DNA of 15,578 nt from an uncultured Lachnoclostridium sp. (GCA_902464595.1 CABQJX010000062.1:1-15578); one strand, 5' to 3'; positions 1 through 6,759 are shown, numbered from the stretch's first letter. Notes: generated by a model from the sequence alone, not told the origin. Program-made: numbers and translations.

Positions 1-46
1 AGTCGGGGCTAATACTTAAAGTTTTTCGGGACATTTTCAAAAACGC

Positions 47-77
47 TTGACACAATTATTTTTAAATTTTTTATAAC
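47..77 (+). promoter_or_regulatory. Promoter-like element pointing right, followed by a start-stop codon pair
   Basis: A perfect TTGACA lies at 47-52 and is followed after 18-19 bp by TTATAA/TATAAC (71-77). Just downstream is AGGAG (87-91), then ATG at 95-97 directly followed by TAA. No plus-strand gene follows, so a transcript from here would run antisense to the 3' end of the DUF1540 gene. The tract is very AT-rich, so chance matches are likely. The rest of 1-182 holds no gene. Confidence 0.25.
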
Positions 78-116
78 TTTTTTATAGGAGAAAAATGTAA
101 AAGTAAATTCTGGTTC

Positions 117-156
117 TTTCTCCGCAAAGAGGGGGACGGAGAAATCATTCCCCCTC
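117..156 (-). other. Possible H-type pseudoknot or pair of competing hairpins downstream of the DUF1540 gene
   Basis: Two 8-bp helices interleave. GAGGGGGA (129-136) can pair with TCCCCCTC (149-156), and TTTCTCCG (117-124) can pair with CGGAGAAA (137-144). The arm order is A-B-A-B, with 4-nt connectors at 125-128 and 145-148 and none between 136 and 137, which is H-type pseudoknot topology. A further GGAGAAA at 88-94 could compete for TTTCTCC. The element starts 27 nt beyond the DUF1540 stop codon. No run of T follows directly, so it is not a standard terminator, though an AT-rich tract lies further on. No covariation evidence is available. Confidence 0.35.
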
Positions 157-182
157 CCCATTCCCTGAGGCAGTACTCTTTC

Positions 183-497
183 CTATCTGGCCCGGAAGGA
201 AGCACACTCTGTCTGCTCACACTGGCAGGCCTTGCCGCCGCCAATGGAGATCTTGTCCGCCTGACAGCGGCAGTCCTCATTGTAAACGCAGCTTACCGCC
301 TCGCAGGACACCTCCAGACTGGTCTCCGGCGTCTTAAACAGGTTTTTAAATGCATTTCCCCTGTTTTCATCAAAACTTGCACAGCAGGTCTCACCTGCAT
401 GTTTGGCCTGCCCTCCTTCCACCAGGATTGCTCCCTTGCAGCAGCAGTTATCTGCATTGTGCAGACATGTCTTCACATCACATTCCAGCTTTGTCAT
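183..497 (-). CDS. DUF1540 domain protein with two cysteine-rich repeats
   Basis: This is a 104-residue protein with 14 cysteines. It has two tandem DUF1540-type units, residues 4-42 (LECDVKTCLHN...CCASF) and 62-101 (VSCEAVSCVYN...ECASF). Each follows the family layout C-x4-C-x(Y/H)N, a Cys cluster, then T-x-C-x-(T/S)F. DUF1540 proteins are common in Clostridia; metal binding is suspected from the cysteines, but the function is unknown. The start at 497 is chosen because AAAGGAGG lies 7 nt upstream. An in-frame extension to 644 exists but reads unlike any conserved sequence. The gene lies 180 nt after the glycoside-hydrolase-like gene and may be read from that operon or from its own weak promoter (TATACT-like box at 666-671). 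There is no signal peptide, so it is probably cytoplasmic. Confidence 0.85.
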   Translation of the reverse strand: MTKLECDVKTCLHNADNCCCKGAILVEGGQAKHAGETCCASFDENRGNAFKNLFKTPETSLEVSCEAVSCVYNEDCRCQADKISIGGGKACQCEQTECASFRAR

Positions 498-677
498 AAA
501 TGGTTCCTCCTTTTCACAGACGCAGGATTCGTAGCTCATTCCTGATCTTTTTCTATTTTCCTTTCCTGATTTCCGGAAAACAGAATATCTGCGCCATTCC
601 TTGCATCTTGACAACAATACCCGGGAAGCACGGTTTAAGACCATGATCCCAGAAATGACAAAGCTAGTATACCCATT
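498..677 (-). promoter_or_regulatory. Intergenic leader of the DUF1540 gene with a weak -10 candidate
   Basis: The 180-nt gap holds TATACT (minus strand, 666-671), five of six bases of the -10 consensus, but no convincing -35 at 16-18 bp. A 10-bp palindrome TTTCCGGAAA lies at 570-579. No terminator-like hairpin follows the upstream gene, so read-through from the operon is as likely as a separate promoter. Confidence 0.2.
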
Positions 678-2372
678 CTACAATCGCTCATTCATACGCC
701 GCAGCGCTTCTATACAGGCTCCTTCTGTCCCGTCCATATGATAAAGCTCCCCTTGAGTGACAAAGGTGTATACCTGTATATCGTCTACACAGAGGCCCTC
801 TCCTCCCTTTGCAGAGATGGTCAGATCGGAGGGGCTGCAGTTTGACAGCTTTAATTCCACAGTATGGCTTCCCTCTGCCTGAGCCGTCTTACTTTTTCCT
901 CCTGCCCGCACCGTAACCTGACAGGGAAGCTCTGCCCATACCTTAAAACGGACATAGGTATCTTTCCCCGTGTTCCCCGTCATTCTGTTTCCCAAATTTT
1001 GATAAATACTTCCTCCAGCTGGCAGAAAGGCCTGTTTTCCAGTCTCTCCTTCACGTATACAGCTTCCTCCCCAAAAACGCCATCCCTGTTCTCCCAAGGC
1101 AAACTGGGCATTAAACAGTTTATTGTCCCCATAATCCCGGTAAGTCCAGATCCCATACCCCATAGTAGACGAAGCCAGGATCGGGGCCACTCCCTCCAGA
1201 TAAGCATCTTTTTCGCTGTCCATCAACTGGGCATTATGCTCAAATCCCACTGTATTATCTGTAAAAAGGAACTGATCCAGATAAATAGGTTTACCTCCCC
1301 CATATCCTTTTAGGCGGTTCAGGAAAGGCGGAAGCTTTTCCAAAGCCTCCTGGGCTGTAACCCGTTCATAATGATTGATAAATCCCATGGGAATGCCGTA
1401 CATAGCGCTTGTATAGGAGGCAGACTGACAGGAAAAGGTAGAGGCATGCATAAATCCTTCCTGGCCTCCATCCGGCGTTTCCACTGGATCCACATCCAGC
1501 CTTACTTCCATGGAAAGATCTGGAAATACCTTTTGACTGTCTGCCAGAAGATCATTTAAAAATTGGTCATAAAATTGATAAAACAGCTTTCTGGCCGGCG
1601 ACTCTTTTGGCGGAAAATAAATATCTTCGTAAGAGGCAATGGAATGTCCATAGAGAATCTCAAGCTCCTCTAACGCTGCATGTTCCCTGACATAATCCAC
1701 ATAACCACAGGATTTTGCCAGCTGCCTGCTCTTTATTCCGTTTCCAAGAGAAGCGCTGGTATCCACAAAATTCCAGAAATCCTCCCAGGTAAGGAACCCT
1801 CCGCAAAAATTAGAGTGGGCGCTTGCCGCTTCATACAGCCGTTTTACATATTCAAGCCATGCTTCCCTCTCCTTCCCGTGTTCCATCAGTTTTTGATACC
1901 TCTCCAGCACATTTCCTCCGTCGTAATAATCCCAGGTATATCCCACTCGCAGCATAACTCCCAATTCCTTCCCAGCTGCTGCCTCCATCACCCGGTCAAG
2001 CTTTTCCCACGGATATGGATTGTAAACGCAGGGAGACATGGCTGGCTGAAACTCCCTCCACGGAACAGCTAAAATAATACTGTTAAAACCATCCTGACGA
2101 ATCTGCTCCAGTTCAGCCTCCATATCCACACTCTCGCTGTTCCAAAAATTGATCACCCAGTCATTGGAATAATAGGTAGCTGACTTTAAATACCCTGACT
2201 GTCCCTTTGCATACTCCTCTGCCCGGGCAAACCCGCTTCCAAACAGAAAAGCAGCTCCTGCCAGAAAAAGACTGCCAATCACCGCTGTTCCTTTTGCAGA
2301 ATGGGCTGCAAAAAAACATTTTACCGGGTGTTTTATCTGGTGTTTTATCTGATGTTCCATTTTACCTATCAT
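678..2372 (-). CDS. Secreted glycoside-hydrolase-like (beta/alpha)8 barrel protein
   Basis: This 564-residue protein has a long basic N-region, a hydrophobic segment at about 31-48 and a likely signal-peptidase site after A49-R50-A51, so it is probably exported. Residues 60-415 look like a clan-A glycoside hydrolase barrel: FNSIILAVPW (96-105), a TWEDFW segment with E197 as possible acid/base, KPIYLDQF (361-368), and GIWTYRDYG (407-415), which resembles the aromatic end of strand 8. The strand-7 glutamate nucleophile is not evident, with D366 in that area, so activity is uncertain. Residues 435-540 look like a beta-sandwich, perhaps carbohydrate-binding. The start has GGAGG 5 nt upstream and overlaps the end of the MATE gene by 11 nt, which suggests translational coupling. 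The substrate is unknown; an inactive carbohydrate-binding role is possible. Confidence 0.65.
   Translation of the reverse strand: MIGKMEHQIKHQIKHPVKCFFAAHSAKGTAVIGSLFLAGAAFLFGSGFARAEEYAKGQSGYLKSATYYSNDWVINFWNSESVDMEAELEQIRQDGFNSIILAVPWREFQPAMSPCVYNPYPWEKLDRVMEAAAGKELGVMLRVGYTWDYYDGGNVLERYQKLMEHGKEREAWLEYVKRLYEAASAHSNFCGGFLTWEDFWNFVDTSASLGNGIKSRQLAKSCGYVDYVREHAALEELEILYGHSIASYEDIYFPPKESPARKLFYQFYDQFLNDLLADSQKVFPDLSMEVRLDVDPVETPDGGQEGFMHASTFSCQSASYTSAMYGIPMGFINHYERVTAQEALEKLPPFLNRLKGYGGGKPIYLDQFLFTDNTVGFEHNAQLMDSEKDAYLEGVAPILASSTMGYGIWTYRDYGDNKLFNAQFALGEQGWRFWGGSCIREGETGKQAFLPAGGSIYQNLGNRMTGNTGKDTYVRFKVWAELPCQVTVRAGGKSKTAQAEGSHTVELKLSNCSPSDLTISAKGGEGLCVDDIQVYTFVTQGELYHMDGTEGACIEALRRMNERL
2319..2354 (-). 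repeat. Three 12-bp tandem repeats encoding H-Q/P-I/V-K
   Basis: Plus-strand units are TTTTACCGGGTG (2319-2330), TTTTATCTGGTG (2331-2342) and TTTTATCTGATG (2343-2354). In the coding strand they give HQIK-HQIK-HPVK (residues 7-18), just before the signal-peptide core of the glycoside-hydrolase-like protein. The unit is a whole number of codons, so copy-number change would stay in frame. Confidence 0.75.
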
Positions 2373-3726
2373 CCCTTCCTCCCCGTTTCAGCTCCGGCCA
2401 TACAGTGAGCATCATCGTTCCAAAGCAGGCTGCTCCGCCAATAAAATTAGATATTGGTTCCGCCATGAGGATCCCGTCTGTTCCCATTCCAAACACCGTT
2501 GGCAGCAGAAGGATCAGGGGGGTCACGATGATCACCTTGCGGAAAATGGAGAAAAACACTGCATATTTTGATTTTCCCAGTCCTACAAAAACAGCCTGTC
2601 CTGCAAACTGTAAGGACATCATAAAGAATCCAAAAAAGTAAATGCGCATAGCCGGGACGCCTGCTGCAACCAGATCCCCTTCCCGGTTAAACATACGGAT
2701 AAAAAACTCTGGGAACCAGTCCACTGCAGCCCAGACTGCGATCGTATATAAAATACACGCTGCAGACATAAAGACAATTCCCTGACGGACTCTTTTATAC
2801 TCCCCTGCCCCGTAATTAAAACCAAGAACAGGCTGAGTACTGTTGGTGAGCCCGCTCACCGGCATGGATATAACCTCTCTGACTGAATTGATCACGGTCA
2901 TGATCCCTACATACAGATCGCCGCCAAACTGCTGGAGCATGGCATTATACATTACCTGGACCAGGCTGTTGGTAATAGACATAGTAAAACCGGACATGCC
3001 AAGTCCCAGGATTTTAAGGATCCGTACCGGATCCAGCTTCATGGCTGATGGCTTCAGACGCAAAATAGCCCGGTTTCCGGTCAAAAAAGACAGGATCCAT
3101 ACAGCGGAAAGAAGCTGGGATAAGATCGTTGCCAGTGCGGCTCCCTTTACCCCCATGCGGAACACAAAAATAAACAGAGGATCGAGAAGAATATTGGCTG
3201 CCGCCCCCAAAAGGACCGTCATCATACCCACGGTCCCAAAGCCCTGCGAATTGATAAAGCTGTTCATACCAAGGCCGATCATAACGAAAATATTTCCCAA
3301 AAGATAAATGGTTATGTAAGCATCCGCATAAGGAATGGTGGCATCGCTGGCTCCGAACAGATAAAGCATGGGACGCTTAAACATTAAGCCAAGAACGGTC
3401 AAAAGAATCCCTACCGCTGCCATCATTACGAAAGAATTTCCCATAATGGCTTCCGCCTCGGCTTCATTCCCCCTCCCCCTCTCAATGGAACACAGGGGGG
3501 CTCCCCCCATGCCAAACAAATTGGCAAATGCTATGACAATGGAAATAATGGGGAGACATAATCCAAGTCCCGTAAGGGAAAGGGTAGCGTTTTCAGGGAT
3601 CATGCCAATATATATACGGTCTACGATATTGTAAAGCACATTGATAAGCTGGGCCAGGGTCATAGGAAGAGCCAGCTTTAAGATGCTGCCCACAACACTT
3701 CCCTTAGAAAAATCATTCTCTGCCAT
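2362..3726 (-). CDS. MATE family efflux transporter
   Basis: This is a 454-residue membrane protein of the usual MATE length, with about twelve hydrophobic segments in two similar halves. Family signatures include LALPMTLAQLINVLYNIVDRIYIG (about 17-41) and the second-half stretch around NSTQPVLGFNYGAGEY, typical of the DinF/NorM-like group in Firmicutes. MATE proteins export cationic drugs or metabolites using Na+ or H+ gradients; the substrate cannot be read from sequence. The start has GGAGG 10 nt upstream and overlaps the stop of the MocA-like gene by 14 nt. Its 3' end overlaps the glycoside-hydrolase-like gene by 11 nt. Both overlaps support co-transcription after yqeC and the MocA-like gene. 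Its position does not prove a role in molybdenum metabolism. Confidence 0.9.
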   Translation of the reverse strand: MAENDFSKGSVVGSILKLALPMTLAQLINVLYNIVDRIYIGMIPENATLSLTGLGLCLPIISIVIAFANLFGMGGAPLCSIERGRGNEAEAEAIMGNSFVMMAAVGILLTVLGLMFKRPMLYLFGASDATIPYADAYITIYLLGNIFVMIGLGMNSFINSQGFGTVGMMTVLLGAAANILLDPLFIFVFRMGVKGAALATILSQLLSAVWILSFLTGNRAILRLKPSAMKLDPVRILKILGLGMSGFTMSITNSLVQVMYNAMLQQFGGDLYVGIMTVINSVREVISMPVSGLTNSTQPVLGFNYGAGEYKRVRQGIVFMSAACILYTIAVWAAVDWFPEFFIRMFNREGDLVAAGVPAMRIYFFGFFMMSLQFAGQAVFVGLGKSKYAVFFSIFRKVIIVTPLILLLPTVFGMGTDGILMAEPISNFIGGAACFGTMMLTVWPELKRGGRDDR

Positions 3727-4342
3727 GATCGGCTCCCTCCACTCTTTTTTCCAGCTCCCGAAGATCCTCCGGCCGATCCACGTCCAAAAGTTCTTCCGGC
3801 CGGCACTCCATCAGCCATAGATCCTGGGGATAAGCTTTCATCAGGACGCTGCCTCCCCGATCCCCCTCCAGGCTTAAAAGCTTGTCTCTGTAAAAACTCC
3901 GGAAAATGGCAGGATTTCCCCTTCTGCTTTTGGAACACATGGCCCCCATTCCCTTTCCTGAGGCCCCAAACCCTTTCACAAAAGCGGCGACTGTCTCCGG
4001 CCTCATACACGGCTGATCTGCCACAGAAAACAGAAAAGCTTCGTTATCCTCCCCGGCTGCTCCTGCTCCCAGCTTCAAAGAGGCGGTTATCCCCTCTTTA
4101 CTGCGTCCATTGTATACAGGATAAAATCCCATTTTCTTCCCTTCCTGCAATATCTCCTCATACTGGCTTACCACCAAAAGCTCTGTCTGGATCCCTTCTG
4201 TCTGAAGATCCCTTGCTGCCTGCAAAAGGCAGGTAAGCCCATGACGGTACAGCTTTTCCCCCTGAAACAGAGCGGTAAGCTTATTCGAGCCAAACCGGCT
4301 TCCAAAGCCAGAGGCCATATAAATGAGCGCAATCTTCCTCAT
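3713..4342 (-). CDS. mocA: MocA-like molybdenum cofactor nucleotidyltransferase
   Basis: This 209-residue protein belongs to the MobA-like NTP transferase superfamily. Visible motifs are the nucleotide-binding loop ASGFGSRFGSNKL (10-22) with K21, NGRSKEGITASLK (78-90), the metal-binding SVADQPCM (106-113) with D109, and a C-terminal LLDVDRPEDL. MocA transfers CMP to molybdopterin for xanthine-dehydrogenase-type enzymes. The paralogue YgfJ sits beside YqeC in selenium-dependent molybdenum hydroxylase clusters, and this gene could be either. It lies 43 nt after yqeC and overlaps the MATE start. GGGAG lies 9 nt upstream of the start. Unlike the MobA-like domain at 6756-7697, its catalytic motifs are intact, so this is the more likely active enzyme. 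Confidence 0.85.
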   Translation of the reverse strand: MRKIALIYMASGFGSRFGSNKLTALFQGEKLYRHGLTCLLQAARDLQTEGIQTELLVVSQYEEILQEGKKMGFYPVYNGRSKEGITASLKLGAGAAGEDNEAFLFSVADQPCMRPETVAAFVKGFGASGKGMGAMCSKSRRGNPAIFRSFYRDKLLSLEGDRGGSVLMKAYPQDLWLMECRPEELLDVDRPEDLRELEKRVEGADHGRE

Positions 4343-4385
4343 CTTTTGCTTCTCCCTTTCCTTCTCAATTCTCTGCTTATCTTCC

Positions 4386-5195
4386 TTAGAACAGATGGGC
4401 TGCCTCTCCCTGTGCCAGCTCTCCTGTTATAACTGCCAGAGGCTCTTTGATATACCTGGTCATTTCCTCTGCCTCCTCTGCCAAAGCCTTTGTATCCGCC
4501 TGATTCCATACAGGGATCACAGGGATCCCGGGATACTGTTCCCGAAGGGGCGTCAGGTATCCGCCTTTCATCAGGCAGGCCATATCTTCCCGGCTCACGA
4601 TCCATTCCTCCCCTTTGAAGGGGCGTTCCCACTGCTCCAAAACCGCTGCGGCTTCCTTTATGCGCAGACAGCATTCCTGCCCCTTTCTTCCAAGGCAGGA
4701 AAAGCCGCTGATGCAAAGGATCCCATCGGTTTTCTCCGGTATCACAGGTTCCCCTTTTCCTGGTACTTTTAAGGGCAGTCTCCTGGAACCGTCCGCCTCC
4801 ACAAGCACCAGATCTGCCATTGACACTGCCTGGTTATATGTCTCCTGAGAAACAGCCCCTATTTTTCCATTCCCTGCCAAAGTCCCCGCCACTGCCAGGC
4901 CATATCGTTCCAACAGTTCACCAATGAGGGATAGCTCTCCTGTGAGCGCGCCAAATCTTTCCGGGCAGGCCATATGGGTCGTTGTGGTGACCAAAACCTT
5001 CATCCCCATTCCCATGGCTTCCCAGGCCATACGCCGGATCAAGGACGTTTTTCCTCCTGCCCCCACAAAAGACAGGACCAATGGGTTCTCCCCTTTCCTC
5101 CGCAGGCCCGGCTCTATGGCTTTCCACAGGCCCATATACTCCCTCAATACAGTGGTTTTGTCCAATCCTTCCTGTTCATATCGGTATGATCTCAT
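4386..5195 (-). CDS. yqeC: YqeC, selenium-dependent molybdenum hydroxylase accessory protein
   Basis: This is a 269-residue P-loop protein. Residues 43-51 (FVGAGGKTS) form the Walker-A-like loop, VLVTTTTHM (67-75) follows, and LVEADGSRRLPLK (131-143) is the hallmark segment of YqeC proteins. The family is known from clusters for selenium-dependent molybdenum hydroxylases, where it is thought to help mature the enzyme; its biochemical reaction is not settled. The start at 5195 has GGAGAGG 3-4 nt upstream. It is the first gene of an operon with the MocA-like gene, and its leader contains a 16-bp tandem repeat downstream of a promoter candidate. No catalytic hydroxylase, yqeB or selD gene lies in the window. 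Confidence 0.88.
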   Translation of the reverse strand: MRSYRYEQEGLDKTTVLREYMGLWKAIEPGLRRKGENPLVLSFVGAGGKTSLIRRMAWEAMGMGMKVLVTTTTHMACPERFGALTGELSLIGELLERYGLAVAGTLAGNGKIGAVSQETYNQAVSMADLVLVEADGSRRLPLKVPGKGEPVIPEKTDGILCISGFSCLGRKGQECCLRIKEAAAVLEQWERPFKGEEWIVSREDMACLMKGGYLTPLREQYPGIPVIPVWNQADTKALAEEAEEMTRYIKEPLAVITGELAQGEAAHLF

Positions 5196-5212
5196 ATTCC
5201 TCTCCGTATTCT

Positions 5213-5276
5213 ATGATCTCTGCTTTCTGTGATCTCTGCTTTCTGCGATCTCTGCCTGCTGCGATCTCTGTGTTCC
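5213..5276 (-). repeat. Four imperfect 16-bp tandem repeats in the yqeC leader
   Basis: Plus-strand units begin at 5213, 5229, 5245 and 5261. The first two, ATGATCTCTGCTTTCT and GTGATCTCTGCTTTCT, differ at one base. The third and fourth diverge further but keep GATCTCTG. On the transcribed strand the repeated core is CAGAGATC. The block ends 17 nt before the yqeC start codon, so it would lie in the mRNA leader of the operon. Confidence 0.8.
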
Positions 5277-5297
5277 CTGCTCCTATTTTTCCATACT

Positions 5298-5326
5298 ATT
5301 CTAACACAAAATGACGAAAACAGCAA
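5298..5326 (-). promoter_or_regulatory. Candidate promoter of the yqeC operon (extended -10)
   Basis: Read on the minus strand, TG-T-TAGAAT (5306-5298) fits an extended -10 with five of six hexamer bases. TTGCTG (5326-5321) is a weak -35 at 17 bp spacing. It would start transcription near 5291, about 95 nt before yqeC, and include the 16-bp repeats in the leader. It overlaps the T-rich tail of the preceding terminator. Confidence 0.4.
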
Positions 5327-5378
5327 AATACAGCCGGAAAACAGGTTTCTCCTGTCCTCCGGCTGTATCCCATTCCAT
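5301..5378 (-). CDS. Possible second small ORF, 25 codons
   Basis: An ATG at 5378 has AGGAGG 5 nt upstream and opens 25 codons before TAG at 5301. The peptide starts MEWDTAGGQ and ends in a hydrophobic stretch, YFAVFVILC. It lies downstream of the 27-codon ORF. Its coding sequence contains the strong terminator hairpin at 5328-5368, which argues against full-length translation. It could be a chance ORF. Confidence 0.2.
   Translation of the reverse strand: MEWDTAGGQEKPVFRLYFAVFVILC
5328..5368 (-). terminator. Intrinsic terminator after the 27-codon small ORF
   Basis: ATACAGCCGGA (5328-5338) pairs with TCCGGCTGTAT (5358-5368), and an inner ACAGG/CCTGT stem (5341-5345 with 5351-5355) continues it. 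In the minus-strand RNA the two intervening positions form G-U pairs, giving about 18 continuous base pairs around a 5-nt loop. The minus strand then reads TTTGCTGTTTTCGTC, a T-rich tail. It lies 70 nt after the small ORF stop codon and separates it from the yqeC operon. Confidence 0.75.
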
Positions 5379-5438
5379 TCTATCCTCCTGTGCCGCCTAT
5401 ACAGATGTCAGCCCAGGTTTTATCCTTATACGCAGATC

Positions 5439-5522
5439 TTACTGTCTCACGCCATTTTTTAATACGCTGTACAATTCTAATCCAAACAGTCCAAACACCA
5501 ATGCGGTTGCCACTACTGCCAT
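5439..5522 (-). CDS. Small hydrophobic single-pass membrane peptide, 27 residues
   Basis: ATG at 5522 has a perfect AGGAGG (5531-5536) 8 nt upstream and opens 27 codons to TAA at 5439. The peptide begins MAVVATALVF, has one hydrophobic segment of about 19 residues (3-21) with an internal glutamate, and ends with the basic tail KNGVRQ. It has its own promoter candidate (TATAAT at 5568-5573) and its own intrinsic terminator, so it looks like a complete monocistronic gene between two molybdenum-related operons. Size and layout (hydrophobic core, charged C-terminus) resemble small regulatory membrane proteins or type I toxins, but no family is recognised. No convincing antisense RNA promoter was found. 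A leader peptide role is less likely because the terminator isolates it from yqeC. Confidence 0.6.
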   Translation of the reverse strand: MAVVATALVFGLFGLELYSVLKNGVRQ

Positions 5523-5567
5523 TTTTGTCTCCTCCTAAGATTCAGTTTCCCTTGATGTGATATCATC

Positions 5568-5596
5568 ATTATAGAAAAAAAGAATGGAAAGCGCAA
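5568..5596 (-). promoter_or_regulatory. Promoter of the 27-codon small ORF
   Basis: On the minus strand, TTGCGC (5596-5591) is followed after 17 bp by a perfect TATAAT (5573-5568). The predicted start near 5561 leaves a leader of about 39 nt containing the AGGAGG site. The -10 is consensus; the -35 keeps only TTG. Confidence 0.6.
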
Positions 5597-5647
5597 TCCG
5601 CATTGTATCTAATCTTTTGGTTCATCTGCACCTTGTTTTTGTGCATG

Positions 5648-5683
5648 ATACAAAAAATTTTAGGTATCTAAATTTTTTTGTAT
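5648..5683 (-). repeat. AT-rich 36-bp inverted repeat over the xdhC stop codon
   Basis: ATACAAAAAA (5648-5657) matches TTTTTTGTAT (5674-5683), and TTTAG (5659-5663) matches CTAAA (5668-5672), with one T-T mismatch between the arms and a GTAT loop. The xdhC stop codon lies in the inner arm. The stem is almost all A-T and no long T-run follows on the minus strand, so it is at best a weak terminator of the molybdenum operon. Confidence 0.5.
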
Positions 5684-6759
5684 TTTCCTGTGCGTTTTGC
5701 CCGCTCCATGATCAATTCTCCTGCAATGCTCACAGCGATCTCTGCCGGAGTCTCTGCCCCAATGGCTGTTCCAATGGGCATATGACAGCGCTGGATCTCC
5801 TCCAGGGAAAAACCGTCGCTCAAAAGCTTATCTGTGACAACGCGGATCTTATTGCGGCTTCCCATCACACCGATATAAAACGGATGGCAGGCCAGAGTCT
5901 GCCGCTGCACATAGTAATCAAACTGATGTCCTCTGGTCATAATACACACATAGTCTCTTGGCCCAATCGAAACATAATCCCCGATTTTTTCCAAATCTCC
6001 TACGATGATCCGCTCTGCCTGGGGAAATACCTGGGGATTGGCAAATATTTCCCGGTCATCCATGACCACACAGCGAAATCCCACATGAGCCAGCATGGGA
6101 ACCAGCTCCTGAGCCACATGGCCGCCTCCAAAGACATAGACCATCCCCGCCTGGATCAAAGGCTCTGCGTAATAGAAATGGCCGTCCAGCTCTGCTTTGA
6201 GGGGATGTCCCAAAAAAAGCTGTTCCTCCATCTCTTTCCAGCCCCGGCTTTCCCCGCTTTCGTGAACGCCTTCCGGTCTCACGCCTTCGTCTCCCAGGCC
6301 TTTCAGACCCTCCAGGCCTCCCCAGGCACTGTAAAGTCCCATCTGCCAGTTTTTCTCATCCGTAAGATCCAGCAAAAGCCAGCTGTCCTGATCCCGCTCC
6401 ATGGCACAGAGAATCTGGCCCCACAGCAGCTCCATTTTCTCATCTCCCGGCTGCAGAAACTGAAAATATACCTGGGCATCCCCGCCGCAGACCATTCCTA
6501 TATCTGCCGCCTGGCTTCTGGTCAATGTGAAATCCCGGAAAAAAGACTGCTCCTCCTCCATAGCCTCAAGAGCGGCCTGGATTGCCTGATACTCCACAGC
6601 ACCTCCGCCGATCGTCCCGGTGATAGAACCGTCTTTTTTTACCAGCATATGGGAACCAGCCCCCCTGGGGGTGGAACCGACGCTGGCTGTGATAGTTGCA
6701 AGCACAGCCTTCTCCCCTTGTCTGGAAAGCTGTCTGATCTCCTCAAAAATCTGTTTCAT
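5668..6759 (-). CDS. xdhC: XdhC family molybdenum cofactor insertion and maturation protein
   Basis: This is a 363-residue protein. The N-terminal XdhC/CoxI domain shows VGSTPRGAGSHMLV (27-40), TGTIGGGAVEY (47-57) and the conserved MVCGG (89-93). The C-terminal Rossmann domain has VYVFGGGHVAQELV (207-220), D234/D235, GVMGSR (297-302) and IGAETPAEIAVSIAGELI (333-350). XdhC binds finished molybdenum cofactor, guards its sulfuration and inserts it into xanthine-dehydrogenase-type enzymes. Residues 145-180 form a Gly/Glu-rich linker. The start at 6759 overlaps the stop of the preceding gene as ATGA, with AAGGAG upstream; a longer in-frame extension to 6996 only re-reads that gene. It is the last gene of the molybdenum operon. 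The target enzyme is not in the window. Confidence 0.93.
   Translation of the reverse strand: MKQIFEEIRQLSRQGEKAVLATITASVGSTPRGAGSHMLVKKDGSITGTIGGGAVEYQAIQAALEAMEEEQSFFRDFTLTRSQAADIGMVCGGDAQVYFQFLQPGDEKMELLWGQILCAMERDQDSWLLLDLTDEKNWQMGLYSAWGGLEGLKGLGDEGVRPEGVHESGESRGWKEMEEQLFLGHPLKAELDGHFYYAEPLIQAGMVYVFGGGHVAQELVPMLAHVGFRCVVMDDREIFANPQVFPQAERIIVGDLEKIGDYVSIGPRDYVCIMTRGHQFDYYVQRQTLACHPFYIGVMGSRNKIRVVTDKLLSDGFSLEEIQRCHMPIGTAIGAETPAEIAVSIAGELIMERAKRTGKYKKI

Noticed and set aside
498..644. Longer start for the DUF1540 gene
   Set aside because: The extension lacks family similarity, and the ATG at 497 has a near-perfect ribosome site.
864..1313. Plus-strand 149-codon open frame
   Set aside because: Lies opposite the hydrolase-like gene, reads as low-quality sequence and has no convincing ribosome site.
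2362..3726. MATE protein as a molybdate or cofactor exporter
   Set aside because: Only operon position suggests it; nothing in the sequence indicates the substrate.
5213..5276. CRISPR array
   Set aside because: The 16-bp units are directly abutting with no unique spacers, and no cas gene is present.
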